Below, one piece after another: positions 13,634 through 23,696 of a stretch of DNA of 38,324 bases; position 1 is the stretch's first letter, and each line of letters opens with the position of its first letter. The notes beneath the pieces are model-generated. The model was not told the origin of the DNA. It worked only from the letters and a program-made list of their open reading frames with translations, and made no database searches. Location of the stretch: assembly GCA_900073065.1 (NCBI GenBank), contig FJOG01000085.1:63665-101988 (forward strand), given 5' to 3'. A program made the translations under genes and the position numbers. Origin of the DNA: Phialocephala subalpina (Eukaryota; Ascomycota; Leotiomycetes; Helotiales; Mollisiaceae).

Positions 13634-13926
13634 GGAAAACAAGGCGCAGTAATAAACGTGTTTTTAGTGTTTTTCGATATTTTTAGTATTTCCCGACGCG
13701 CGAACTCTAATTAGTTCAAAGTTCGTTAACTCCGCGGTTAGGGGATTTCCCCCAGTTTTAGCCTAGATAATTAGGCAGTAATACGCGTGACCGCGACTAG
13801 TTTCCGGTTAAATTTCCTTATAATACCCCTTTACGTAATAATGTACTTATAACTACGATAATACTTCCCTTAGCTATTATTTACTAGTTAGAAAGAGTAT
13901 CTCCTTCCAAAAAAAGAATTGCTAGT

Positions 13927-14164
13927 ATTAATATAATCATGTGATCGCTTGGCGATAAGATAAAAAGGCGGATTTAGGGGTAAATAAAGGGGTAAAGCTT
14001 TAATCTTTATCACCCTAGTAACTATTATCTCAATATCATTTCCTTAATTATATAAATAGTTAGGTGCCCCTTCTGGAAAGGGGCAAATAAACGAGAGAGA
14101 ATATATTCATTAATATTAGACTAAGATCTTAGTGTTTAATGATGACCCCCGGACGTTCCAATAT
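13927..14164 (+). repeat. Right LTR of Copia-1
   Basis: This 238-bp partner of 7854-8091 is followed directly by the target copy taacc (14165-14169) and then by resumed Gypsy chromodomain coding sequence. Confidence 0.9.
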
Positions 14165-14260
14165 TAACCTTAGAAACGCAAAAGAGTTATTAGACTTTTA
14201 TAATAAAAATCATGGTCTCAAAGAAGCTTAACTTCTTAGGCGCTATAAGGGCCCCAATTT
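14165..14260 (+). pseudogene. Gypsy chromodomain, 3' remainder
   Basis: After the target copy the Gypsy frame continues as NLRNAKELLDFYNKNHG, which fits the last helix of a chromodomain (typically an acidic, Asn/Ala-rich stretch then ELL..F). Its frame matches the part ending at 7848 once Copia-1 and one target copy are removed. Confidence 0.75.
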
Positions 14261-16067
14261 ACCCCTTTCAATAGAAAATCAAGTAATAAAAAAGCTAAAA
14301 CGAAAGCGCGATAAACCTCAAAAATACGCGTAAATTATTTGCCTTTATTTTTGTTTTGTTTTTATTTTGTTTTTTGATTATATAAATTAACAAAAATCAA
14401 TTAATTAAAATCTATTTTATTATATAATAGTTTAAAAACCCCGGGTATTTTGCTAAAAAGGGTCTTATAATCGAAAAACGCCGCAAAACTTATACGCCAA
14501 AAGCAAAATACCCCAAAAACGCTAAAGCTTAGACCTCCTTTTTAAATCACTATAATATTTCCGCAGGGATATTATTATTATCTTTTTCCTCCTTATTAAT
14601 AATAAAGTACTAAAAGGAATTAATAATAGCCAAGGGAATTAGTTTAATATATATTACAAGTTGAAAGGAGGTATTAAAGCCCTTAATAGCGGCAATTAGC
14701 TCTCTTAAAACTTAAAGCTTTATAATTTTAGCGCTAAAAACACTAGGGATATTAAGTTTATAAGCGTTTATTTTTATTTATATAATAATTTTCATATTAA
14801 CGGCGTAAAGATTTCTAAAAAACTACTTGAAGTATTAATATACTCCGAGGGTAATAAGGTAAACGGATTTATTTCGGGGGTATATTATTTATCGAAGACT
14901 TCTTCTAAGGAAAATTCCTTTTTGACCTTAATCCGCCAAGAAGAGTTAATTAATCTAAACTTAACTTGAAACTTATTTAAATCGAAGTTAAGATAATAAT
15001 CTTGAGTTATATTTTCTAAAAAGGCCTTAGCGTAATCTTCCAGGTCACGAAATAATATATAAAGCTTATATAATATTTATACCCGTTAGTTATATTAAAA
15101 GTACTTCGAGAGTTATATATACCTTTTTATAAGGGCTTTCCCTACTATTATACCTCTTGCAATTCTTCGAATTAAACTTTAATTTATATTTATATTAAGG
15201 GTTTATTATTAGGTGCTTAAAGTAATAGAAATAGCGCCCGATTATAAGCCAAGAAGTATTAGTCTCTTTACGAAGATACTTATTTGGGTTAATACGCCCG
15301 GTATCTTTATACTTCTTACTTGTAGTAAAAGCAAAAGGGGCAAACTAGACAAGGGTAATCGATATATCGAATAAAGGTTAGAAGATTAGAAGAAGCTTAT
15401 AAGGTTTAATTACGGAAGTATAAGATAATCTGGAGAAATTAAATATAAGGAGAATACCGCTTGGTTATATAAAGGAGGCCCGAAGCCTTGCTTCGCGACC
15501 TTGGGGAGTCACGCTATACCGGATTAGGAATAAATCACCCCGATTCTGACTAGTTAAATGGCGTAAAACGCCCGCGATTACGGCCCGAACGCCAATTAGC
15601 CCCTTAATCACGACGCTCTATTAAGAGACGCGATGCGGGAGTTATATTATAAGGACCTAGGTTTATTTAGGAGGTTATTTATTTCTTTTGAAGTCTAAAG
15701 GGTCTTTGCTAAGGCATATGAGGGTCTTTGTGCTACCCCACATATAAGGGGAATAAATTACCACTTTATTTACTAATTAGCGAGATAATTATTACTATAG
15801 CTACTATAGGGATATAATAAGCTCTTACTCCCGGTTTTAGCTTACGGGGAAATTTTCCTATTTATATATTCCTATGATACGCCATCGGCAAGCCACTAAA
15901 GTCGGCCTACCGATCTAATGGAAATAAACTAATCAAGGGGCATTCTTATCTTGTATTTGTGTAGCCCGAACCTCACAGAGGACGTAGGGGCAGCGGAAAC
16001 TTATAGTAACTATTATAAAGAGTTAATAAGGCCTATGATAGAGATTTGATACCAAGGACGGTATCAT
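14260..16067. other. Unexplained 1.8-kb segment between Gypsy pol and right LTR
   Basis: Most chromoviruses end shortly after the chromodomain, so this length is unusual. The plus strand has protein-like pieces (for example SSKENSFLTLIRQEELINLN near 14,890). The minus strand also has one (KYKDTGRINPNKYLRKETNT near 15,270). A less AT-rich stretch at about 15,460-15,720 reads LYKGGPKPCFATLGSHAI on the plus strand. I cannot tell whether this is a third ORF, captured sequence or plain untranslated region. Confidence 0.35.
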
Positions 16068-16076
16068 AGGGGGGGG
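16068..16076 (+). promoter_or_regulatory. Polypurine tract of the Gypsy element
   Basis: An A plus eight G run ends five bases before the right LTR, the position where plus-strand priming occurs in LTR elements. Confidence 0.65.
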
Positions 16077-16081
16077 AATCG

Positions 16082-16343
16082 TGTTACGTATAGGATTAGG
16101 TATCCTATTAGCGCAGCCTTTAGCTGGCTTATAGTTATTACCTAAGGTTACGTAACCTCTATAACCTACGTAAAGCTCGCGTAAACTTACGCGTAGCGTA
16201 GGAAGTCTTACGAGGGCTATGCGATTATTATTCTTAGGTTATTATTTTGTATATAAGGGCTCTCTAAATCTCTGGCAGAAAGATAAAAATTAGTTTAATA
16301 CCAATCTAACTTATTATTACCTTTTTTTATTCTATACCTCACA
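16082..16343 (+). repeat. Right LTR of the Gypsy element
   Basis: This 262-bp partner of 1857-2118 begins tgttacg, ends cctcaca, and is followed by the target copy GGTTA (16344-16348). Confidence 0.9.
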
Positions 16344-18787
16344 GGTTATAACGATATGATTATTAATCAAAGTAACGATAACTTTAAAACGGATTAATCT
16401 TTTTCGGAATTTAAGGAAAATATTCTTAAGATTATTACCAAGGAAATTCATTAGGAGGGAATTATACTTCAAGAAAAAATAATACCTTAGGAAAAAATAC
16501 AAAGCCCCCCCTTACCATCGATAAATAACGAATTAGTATTATATCAATTAAAGGTTATATATAATAATAATAAGAGAAATACTATCTATAAATAATTATC
16601 CGCGAGTTTCAATAAGGCGACCAAGAATACTCAAACCACGATTAGCCCTTTTTCATTAAGCGAAGTAAAATAATAAAAAACGGCTTTACTAGAAATCGAT
16701 AATAATATATTTAACGCTTAAATTCCTTTAATTCCCTTTTTATTACACGGGATAAAATCGTATTAAACTCCCTTATCGAGTTTTACCTTATTTATACCCA
16801 TATAATAAATTAGTAAAGGATTTTAATCGCTTTTATTTAACGAGTAAACTACTATATTATAAACGGTTATATTCACGCTTATTATAAATAAAAAAGTTTT
16901 TTCACTTTTAACTAAAGATAATCATATTACTTCCTTATCAAACAAAGTAAATATGACTTTACTAAAGAAGATTATATTGTTACCATCCAATATAATATAA
17001 TAATAAACGGGCGTATATAATATTACTTCGATATAAACATAATAAATCAACGGAAAATAATTGCTTCCAATTTAAAATAACCAAATTATATTGCCCTTTT
17101 TCCTATTTGCAAAAATACTAATATTAACCGATATAATCGCCAAAGTAATTCATATTATTTACGAGATAAATAAGCGCTAAGAAATACTAGCGGAAATTCA
17201 TTCAAAAATCCTTACTTCGATACGATTTAACCTTGGTAAAATACCAATTATTATTATTACGATAAAACGGCCGGATTTCGTATAAATTACAAGTAATTCA
17301 ATAATTTAATTAGCTTTTATATAAATTAATATATTGAAAGCAAATTATACTCATTCTAAAGAAATAATTATCTTTAATATAATCGAATAAATAAGCACTT
17401 TAAAATAATATAACGCCGAGTTTAAATAAACTAAGAAAATATCGCTTTTAATAAAACGTAAAACGCTTAAAAAACGTTTAATTACTATCGTACTAAATAA
17501 ATACTTACAAGAAACGCGTAATATTACGATTATAAAAAGTCCCGAAAAACTTATTTCAAAAAGTAATAAAAATCGTTTTCCGTTATTAAACTCGATTAAA
17601 ATCTAAAAAAGGATTTTAAATACGAAAAAGAAAAAACTCAATAAAATTTTCTATAAAAAGCGAATATTACGTAAACTAATCCAAAAAACGCGTCTAAAGA
17701 TTCTCTTCGATCCAAATATATAATACGTTTTATAATATATATATTATAATATTTATTGATTTTAAGTATATTGCTAAAAATTATATGAAAACGAGTAAAG
17801 GAAATATCGATAAAATTATAATATTTTTTTAAGAAAATCCGCAAAAAATCGAATTACTTTTTATTTTCGACGAGCAAATAAAATTATTAGTCAAAAAAAG
17901 GTAATTAAACTTTTCTTATTTCTTCAATTCATTTAAATTATATTTTATCACGCTATCAAAAGAAGTTTCGAGTTTATAAACGGAATATAATCTCGAAAAA
18001 ATAAATCGATATTTAATTTATAATTTAAATATATATTAATATAATTATAAGAACCCATATTATAAAGCTATTTAAATATTATTATTAATCGAATTATCAA
18101 AGAAATTAATTATATTCTCAATAAATATTCGCTTAATAAAAACGATTTTATTATAATAAATAATATAATCGAACTTTTATATAATATACTTGATAAACTT
18201 TACTCTAAGGAATAATTTAATTATTAGGATATTATAACCGCTTTAAAAATAATTAATAAGTTTATTTTTATATAACTTGGTCTTAGCGTCCTACTTTATA
18301 AGAAAAATACAAACGGCGAAATTATATTTATCTCGAATCTTTTCTATTGCTAAAAAAAGAAAATTAATAACTATAAGCATAAAAGCAAAAACGATCTCGA
18401 AAAGCCATAAATATATATTTACCCGCTAAATATTAACGCTAATTACTTCACTTTACTCGAGATCAACGAATAAACGAAAATAATATACTATTACGATTCG
18501 ATAATAAACTATAGGATTATTTATCGTAAAACGAAGTTTACTTCAATAAAACGAGTAATAAAAGTACGTGGATTTAAATAAGCCATTTAAAGATAATATT
18601 AACCCGCTATAAACTGAATTTAAAGACTTAAATTTCGAATATATCGAGGTAATAAATATATACTCTAATACGTAGCCGCGTATTAATCCGGCGGTTAACT
18701 TACTCCCCAACAAAGAGACGGATGGAATTGTAGCCTGATAGTTATACGCAACGCTAAGTGGCGAATAATAGGACTCCCAATTAGTAC

Positions 18788-19287
18788 TTGGGACGACGAA
18801 GTAAATCTAAACCGAGTGATTAAAGAGGCGATCGGGGATTATTAGACGTTCTTTGAGGACGACGCTCTTCAACTAAGTACTCTTTCCAAGAAACGCAAAA
18901 AAGTAGTCGAAAGTCTCTAGAACAACGTTCTTAAGCCAAGCCGCAGTTCCAAAAGACTTAAGGAGGCGAACGAGGGCTCTTAGATAGCCCCTTAGGACAA
19001 GGCTCTTTCAAATTATCCTACCAAGAAGTAGTCAGGGTTGGGACGACGAAGTAAATCTAAACCGAGTGATTAAAGAGGCGATCGGGGATTATTAGACGTT
19101 CTTTGAGGACGACGCTCTTCAACTAAGTACTCTTTCCAAGAAACGCAAAAAAGTAGTCGAAAGTCTCTAGAACAACGTTCTTAAGCCAAGCCGCAGTTCC
19201 AAAAGACTTAAGGAGGCGAACGAGGGCTCTTAGATAGCCCCTTAGGACAAGGCTCTTTCAAATTATCCTACCAAGAAGTAGTCAGGG
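18788..19287 (+). repeat. Perfect tandem duplication, 2 x 250 bp
   Basis: 18788-19037 and 19038-19287 read as identical copies starting ttgggacgacg and ending gtcaggg. Each contains the same RIP-type stop (GAT TAT TAG) of the Ulp1-like gene. Because 250 is not a multiple of three, the duplication shifts the frame; with one copy removed, the coding frame runs on to the GQGIY tail. Confidence 0.92.
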
Positions 19288-19341
19288 GAACAAAAGGGAA
19301 GCTATTCCATCAAGTTGTATATGAGAAGATTAAGCATTTAT

Positions 19342-19386
19342 GGCCAAGGGATTTACGGCCAAGGGATTTACGGCCAAGGGATTTAC
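19342..19386 (+). repeat. 15-bp tandem repeat encoding GQGIY units
   Basis: Three perfect copies of ggccaagggatttac are followed by a partial ggtcaa. In the Ulp1-like frame they read YGQGIYGQGIYGQGIYGQ and then stop, so they form the C-terminus of that protein. The unit length is a multiple of three. Confidence 0.85.
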
Positions 19387-19395
19387 GGTCAATGA

Positions 19396-19884
19396 TGCAA
19401 TTGAAAACTGACTGTTGCGACCAATTTGCTGATGGTTTTGCTGTATAATTTGAAGCATTTGTTCTCGCGGAGCTTGATTGATTGATTTATTCATACTCGG
19501 TTCCAGCGGTCCGTAGGACTGCTATGCCGGAGTAGCCCAGCTTTGGCACCAGTTGCCGAACTACGTCTACAATTGTAAACGCACCTCACTTCATCACCCG
19601 AAAGTGACCAGCAACCTCCTCTGCTGAGCGGACTGGTTCCAATCTACGTCTATATACATATCCGTGTCAAGGAGTGCTTTGTGTCTTCCTTATGTGCATG
19701 GCTCATTGGCAGCCGCTTCTGCTGTCCTTCGTGTGTCAATGTACCTTCAGTCTCCCCCTGCTACCGCTAAACATTCATTCAACTCCCTCTCTTCCATCAA
19801 TCTTCAAATTCGTGACTTCTCCCAAACCCATCATCATAGTGTCCTCGGGGTGAAGTGCAAATACGGACCAAATATTCGCAAATC
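19396..19884. other. No gene seen
   Basis: The composition is normal. The plus strand is open from 19,664 to 20,116, but that frame crosses the inverted family copy, where the minus strand is the better coding frame. Nothing here was recognised. Confidence 0.4.
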
Positions 19885-20290
19885 TGGGCGGTTCCTCAGC
19901 TCCGTTGCACCGCACCACCCAGGAACTCTTGCCAGGTCTGACATTCCCAGCACTGAAGGGAGTGTGCCGACAAAACCCTTGATCGAAAGGACCTTGGAGA
20001 TCTGTCATTCGCGTATTCTAGAGGAGGGAGGGACTTGCTTTACAATGGGGCCGTCACCGGTGAATCCGTCGTTGAGCATCCACCAACTCATCCCTGAACT
20101 GCTCAGCTCCGGATGATCACCTGAATTCTAGCCCAGGCTGCAACCCCCCTTTCCCTCCTTCGCGTGCGCATGATCCACACTCCTAAAATGCCATAGCCTG
20201 CATGCCAATACCCTCCGTCTTAAGCGGCTTCACCGGCCAATATAGTGATGCTAAGGCTGTGGGTATTACTATGTACTTCGTGATTCTCAA
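19885..20290 (-). pseudogene. Relic copy B of the unrecognised gene family seen at 1-540
   Basis: The minus strand aligns over about 400 bp with the plus strand of 1-500. Shared features in the same frame are EVHS.THS, ITI..GEA, GYWH and then DHPELSSSGMSWW, with a stop (TAA) replacing the IY codons after GEA and a deletion after GYWH. Indels and stops show it is broken. It sits in normal-composition DNA, so it decayed without heavy RIP. Copies A and B are inverted and lie on either side of the retroelement-filled Ulp1-like locus. Confidence 0.5.
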
Positions 20291-20562
20291 ACGATGTCGT
20301 TGTGAGGAAATTTGGCGTAGTGATAGCAGGAGAAGGAATTGGCAAACCCAAAATTGGAAGGATCGGGGCTTAGTGCTTCTCATTATCTCAGTAAGATTTT
20401 ACAATCTAAAGACATCGACTTTGAAACTTGACAGAAATGACTACTATGGCGAAAGATGATGCCTTCGGATTATGGAATATTCTTCAGCAACAACCACTTC
20501 CCCGAACAAAAGCAAATGCTATTTTGGATCCATGTCAGGAACCATGATCTTCCATGCCGCAA

Positions 20563-21759
20563 TCATTGATTGGACAGCTCATGACGCCCCGGGTTATTCA
20601 TGGGATTGTGTGTCCGGAACGTTGGCGACGGTACCTCTGAATATCGCTGGAGACTGGAAGTTGTCTCTTCACCCTGGGCAGGAACACCTTGGTACGCCTG
20701 AGGATACGAAGGATTGTCTGTCAGGTTTCCCGGATAGAGCTGACCATTGGAAGCTGTGACTACCTGCTTCTGATGCTGGGTCTCGGGCCGGTACATAGGG
20801 ATGTCGGGATATTGTACGAAGTCGGGTTCCTTTTTTGCCCAGAGCGCCCGTCGACGATAGAAGAAGAATGCTACAATAGCAAGAATCAAGGCAAAGGCAG
20901 GTATGCCAACACCAATTCCTATCTTTGCGCCAGTTGATAACCCAGGTGGAGCGGTCGTGGGAGCCGCAGAAGGAGCCGCAGAGGTTGTTGACGAGGTGTT
21001 CGTCGATGTCTGTGGTGTAGAAGGCGACGTAGACGACGTAGTTGCTGGGCTAGACGTGAATGCTGTAATATCTGTGCTCTGCCACATTGCCACAATGCCA
21101 TCCCCGAATATTGTAACGGTCCCACCTGCAGTGCCCCCTAGAACTGTTGGAGATAGGGCAGTTGAATCGGTGGATTGCCATTGGTTGTTTCCAATACTCG
21201 TCGGTTTCTTAACTAGGAAAGTCGTAGGAGCGACGCCGAAGACTGATGTTACACATTGATGGTTGCCGCTAAGGACCGAAGTATAACCTCTGGATTAAGC
21301 TCTAGTCAGCGCGTAAACTTGAAGAAATATGAATACAGAGTTGCTCAAACTTACGGAGGACAGCAAAGTGCTATGGTATTAGCAGAATCCAGGTACAGCA
21401 ACGTGGTAGCGTCTGTGTAAGTCCAAGTCGTTACGGGCACAGACGGCCACCCAGGAGGACATTGCGCTGGGCTATCTGTTGATGTTTAGTGTGTCCAATC
21501 GGCGAATCAGACATTACTTACACCAGTAGAGACCCCATGGATCTATTTTCGACGTAGCAATGGCTGATCCAGGTGGAAAACAGGCAGAGTCGTAGTAGTT
21601 ACCGCCGTCATGACCAAAATATAATGATGATCCTCCAGCCGTTAAAATTGACGTACATGAGGCTGGCGGGGTGAAAACAACTGTCACTGGGCCCCTGTTG
21701 AAAACGGAGACCGCTGCTGAGCCTGTGATTGTTACGGAGGTGGCAGTAGTTGTAGACAT
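20563..21759 (-). CDS. Single-pass membrane protein with Ser/Thr-rich stalk
   Basis: Three exons on the minus strand, 21759-21522, 21475-21355 and 21289-20563, are joined by GT-AG introns of 46 and 65 nt and give 361 residues plus TGA. The first ~190 residues form an extracellular-type domain with paired Cys motifs (FTPPASCTS, QCPPGWP, ALCCPPGYTS) typical of a large family of Pezizomycotina cell-surface proteins. A Ser/Thr/Pro-rich stalk (about 195-239) follows, then a hydrophobic helix (about 244-264, IGIGVGIPAFALILAIVAFF), an RRR stop-transfer, and a Pro/Tyr-rich cytoplasmic tail. Translation probably begins at 21759; an in-frame stop lies 9 nt upstream and no signal peptide is evident, which is common in this family unless a small upstream exon was missed. 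The function is unknown, possibly surface sensing. It is the best-preserved gene in the window. Confidence 0.82.
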
Positions 21760-23098
21760 GACTGCTTACCTGCGAAAGCCTCGCAGTTTAAGAAAGTGCA
21801 CAGAAATTGAAGAAATGAAGGAGCGACTCTCTTCGCAGCTGCGCAATACACTTCAGGTGAGCAGCCAACCCTTTAGAAACACGAGGACATGCAGCCACCA
21901 TCCTCGAATCCTACGCTTCCCTGTTTGTTCCCTCAAACCATAGAGTCTGTCTCAATACCATCTTTGAGAGAAGCGGGACAGACAAGGCTCAAGCCATTGA
22001 GCCAACCGCCAATCGGGAAAGATGAGGAGAGAAACTTTGACAGCCTGCTTAATGCATCTGCTGGGGCTGAGTTCTCCAGAAGCGCCACCGAATCCTTCAA
22101 AGGCAAGCCACTCGATACATATCGATAAGAGAGGTTACATACGCGCACTATGTACTGGGTATGAAGGATTAATAATCGTAACTCATACTAGGTTATGTAG
22201 ATTCCTACGTATGGAGCGGTTGGCTGTTCTTCTAGACTAGCACGTGACCTTGCACTTAGAGCTCTGTGATGTTCGACCTCGCGGACATTATTACAGCAGA
22301 TATACGGGCAGCTTCTATTTACATGTTCAATTTCTCTGCTTTCGATGTAAACAAGGATTGTTCACAAACTCGTGACAGCAAGTGAAGAAAGCAAGTTCAC
22401 GTTTCACGAAGAGCCGAAAAGAGAGGATTGTGTCCCTAATAGATGTTATGAGGAGAGGAGACGTTAAAGGGGATAAGGCATACTTTAACTTGTCCGACAT
22501 AGCGTATGTTAGAACTCGAGGTCGGGCTGTGATATTATTATCTCTATGCGTCTGTCTGCTCCTTTGTGGAAACCAACCGATGGCAATCGCCGAGCTCTGG
22601 GACGGCAATTGCCGTGTTGCAAGGTCTGCTGCACGGACCAGAATTGTCGAAAAGCATAGCCAGTGTGCTAAAGACGCGAATAACAGAAAATGTCGGCTTG
22701 GAAGAACACAGATGGGTGATCTTTAAAGAAAGGTTGGACTCTGGGCTATTTCACTGATGCTTTTTGGTGATGTGATTGATGAGTTGTACAAGTCACATTG
22801 ATCGAAGCGCCTACGCCGTATAGAGACGGCATAAATATTTGTCATCAAAAGCAAATAATTTGGAAGGGACGAGCCGTGTTTTGACCCCACAAATGAGAAA
22901 TGCCAGCATATCACAATTCGGAATGGGTGTGATTGGTGACCCCCACGTCGCGTTTTCGTGGAGCTCTCCCCAGTTGCCTAAGGCAAGGCGCGCACTGGCG
23001 GTCGCTTTTGGCTTTCCCCGGCGGGATCTCCCATAGCGTGTTCCATTGCTCTCGTACCGCCCGATCTTTCCTCGAACACTCTCTCACTGCTTGAGAAA
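21760..23098. other. Intergenic region between divergent genes
   Basis: This region separates the membrane-protein gene (minus) from the kelch gene (plus), so it should hold both promoters. A plus-strand frame at 22,566-22,757 reads GLLHGPELSKSIASVLKTRI and then VGLEEHRWVIFKERL. It looks protein-like but has no partner exons I can support. No RNA gene was recognised. Confidence 0.4.
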
Positions 23099-23696
23099 AT
23101 GATGATGGCGTTCTCTTCTCTTATTCGCTCGGCCCTTCTCTTTCTTATCTTGGCGCTCAGATCTCAGGCTCTGACGACTTGGAATGTCACCTCGAATGAT
23201 TTCGTGCGGATGCTTTATAGCTCTGGTATGCAGTTCAAACGCAATTGAACAATACTAATATCAGCCGTAGCTATTGTCGTCGGAAATTGGCTTTATATTG
23301 ATGGCGGAGAGTTCTACCAAGCGGGAGCCTCGTCTTGGGCTGATACTATACATTGTTAGTTTCTTTCCTCCTATCTTCTCACGTCTATTGACGTTTTGTG
23401 GAGTAAATGGTACTCTTTCAATAGATATGTCAAGCTCCTGGACCACTTCCAATGTCACGATCAACACTTTTAGCAAGCCGCAACAAAACCAAGACGTGAG
23501 AGACGGAGCATTATGGTGGAATCCAAATACATCTACTGTGCTGTCTTTCGGGGGCGAGCCATATAACACGCTCACAGGGACGTGGGCGTTGACTCTTGAT
23601 GGCAAAGGTTCAGGAACTTGGTCCCAAGTATCCTTCTCCGATCCCGAATTCAACACGCTCGAGAGGAATTTGGCCCAAGACTGGCTTCAATTCTAG
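23099..23696 (+). CDS. Secreted kelch-repeat family protein, C-terminally truncated
   Basis: Exons 23099-23225, 23265-23354 and 23404-23696, with GT-AG introns of 39 and 49 nt, give 169 residues. The start is the first of three consecutive Met codons. A signal peptide covers about residues 1-24 (hydrophobic LLFLILAL, then RSQA). The mature part has NVTSNDFVRMLYSS, VVGNWLYIDGGEF and GALWWNPNTSTVLSFGGEPY, which fit the first blades of the fungal kelch/galactose-oxidase-like family. Family members are usually 500 or more residues with a C-terminal membrane helix; here a TAG at 23694 ends it after roughly one third. The following 450 bp do not resume the kelch blades, so this is probably a truncated gene. 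It is divergent from the membrane-protein gene. Confidence 0.72.

Larger units (their letters stand above)
7854..14164 (+). mobile_element. Ty1/Copia retrotransposon (Copia-1) nested in the Gypsy element
   Basis: LTRs of 238 bp (7854-8091 and 13927-14164) flank a gag-pol region in the Copia order, with integrase before reverse transcriptase. LTR ends are attgg...ccaatat, with TG/CA no longer visible. Total length is 6311 bp. It lies inside the chromodomain of the Gypsy element in the same orientation, with a 5-bp target duplication, so it arrived after the Gypsy. Both LTRs and the body are RIP-damaged. A leader of about 1.1 kb lies between the left LTR and recognisable gag. Confidence 0.92.
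1857..16343 (+). mobile_element. Ty3/Gypsy chromovirus retrotransposon, containing a nested Copia element
   Basis: Two 262-bp direct repeats (1857-2118 and 16082-16343) flank a gag-pol region with the Gypsy order of protease, RT, RNase H, integrase and chromodomain. GGTTA target duplications border the element. The right LTR still begins TG and ends CA; in the left one both have become TA, the expected RIP change. Subtracting the nested Copia and its duplicated target (6316 bp) leaves about 8.17 kb, a normal size. A run of G (16068-16076) just before the right LTR fits a polypurine tract. No primer-binding site is identifiable. All frames are broken, so the element is dead. Confidence 0.93.
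1260..18700. other. RIP-affected AT-rich block, left
   Basis: Composition drops abruptly near 1260 to long runs of A and T with abundant TA and CG, and recovers gradually near 18,700. Recognisable retroelement and host frames inside it are broken at Q and W codons on the coding strand (CAA to TAA, TGG to TAG), and conserved H, R and G codons show C-to-T or G-to-A changes. Both LTRs of each element are affected, and target-site copies differ by C/T. These are the marks of repeat-induced point mutation in a Pezizomycotina genome. The block contains the split Ulp1-like gene, a Gypsy element and a nested Copia element. Confidence 0.85.
1300..19395 (+). pseudogene. Ulp1/C48-type cysteine protease gene, RIP-degraded and split by a Gypsy element
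   Basis: The frame opens at ATG 1300 (MDISDLF), runs to 1856, and resumes in frame at 16349 after the Gypsy element. It ends at TGA 19393-19395. The native length is 557 + 3047 nt, minus a 250-bp duplication: 3354 nt, exactly 1118 codons, with only RIP-type stops. The C-terminal third carries the Ulp1 layout in one frame. The catalytic His site (codon 885, in NANYFTLLEI) is now Tyr, the Asp is in YYYDS (codon 902), the Gln in TPQQRDGW (codon 973 or 974) and the Cys in GWNCSL (codon 980, 18729-18731). A KR-rich tail and GQGIY repeats close the protein. The N-terminal two thirds are not recognised. C48 domains cleave SUMO-like conjugates and also occur in transposon-borne genes of fungi and plants, so this may be a multicopy mobile-element gene. 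The rest of the span is retroelement. Confidence 0.75.

Noticed and set aside
17638..17844. Minus-strand 68-codon frame
   Set aside because: It lies antisense within the continuous Ulp1-like frame, and its Ile/Tyr/Lys-rich text is what AT-rich DNA gives by chance.
1260..18700. AT-rich block as mitochondrial DNA or a centromere satellite
   Set aside because: It contains RIP-mutated LTR elements and a host gene in single-copy order, with surviving CG. No mitochondrial genes or tandem satellite arrays are present.
22382..22757. Overlapping plus-strand frames as a gene
   Set aside because: There is no recognisable domain, no supported exons and no clear start context, so it is reported only as a note on the intergenic region.
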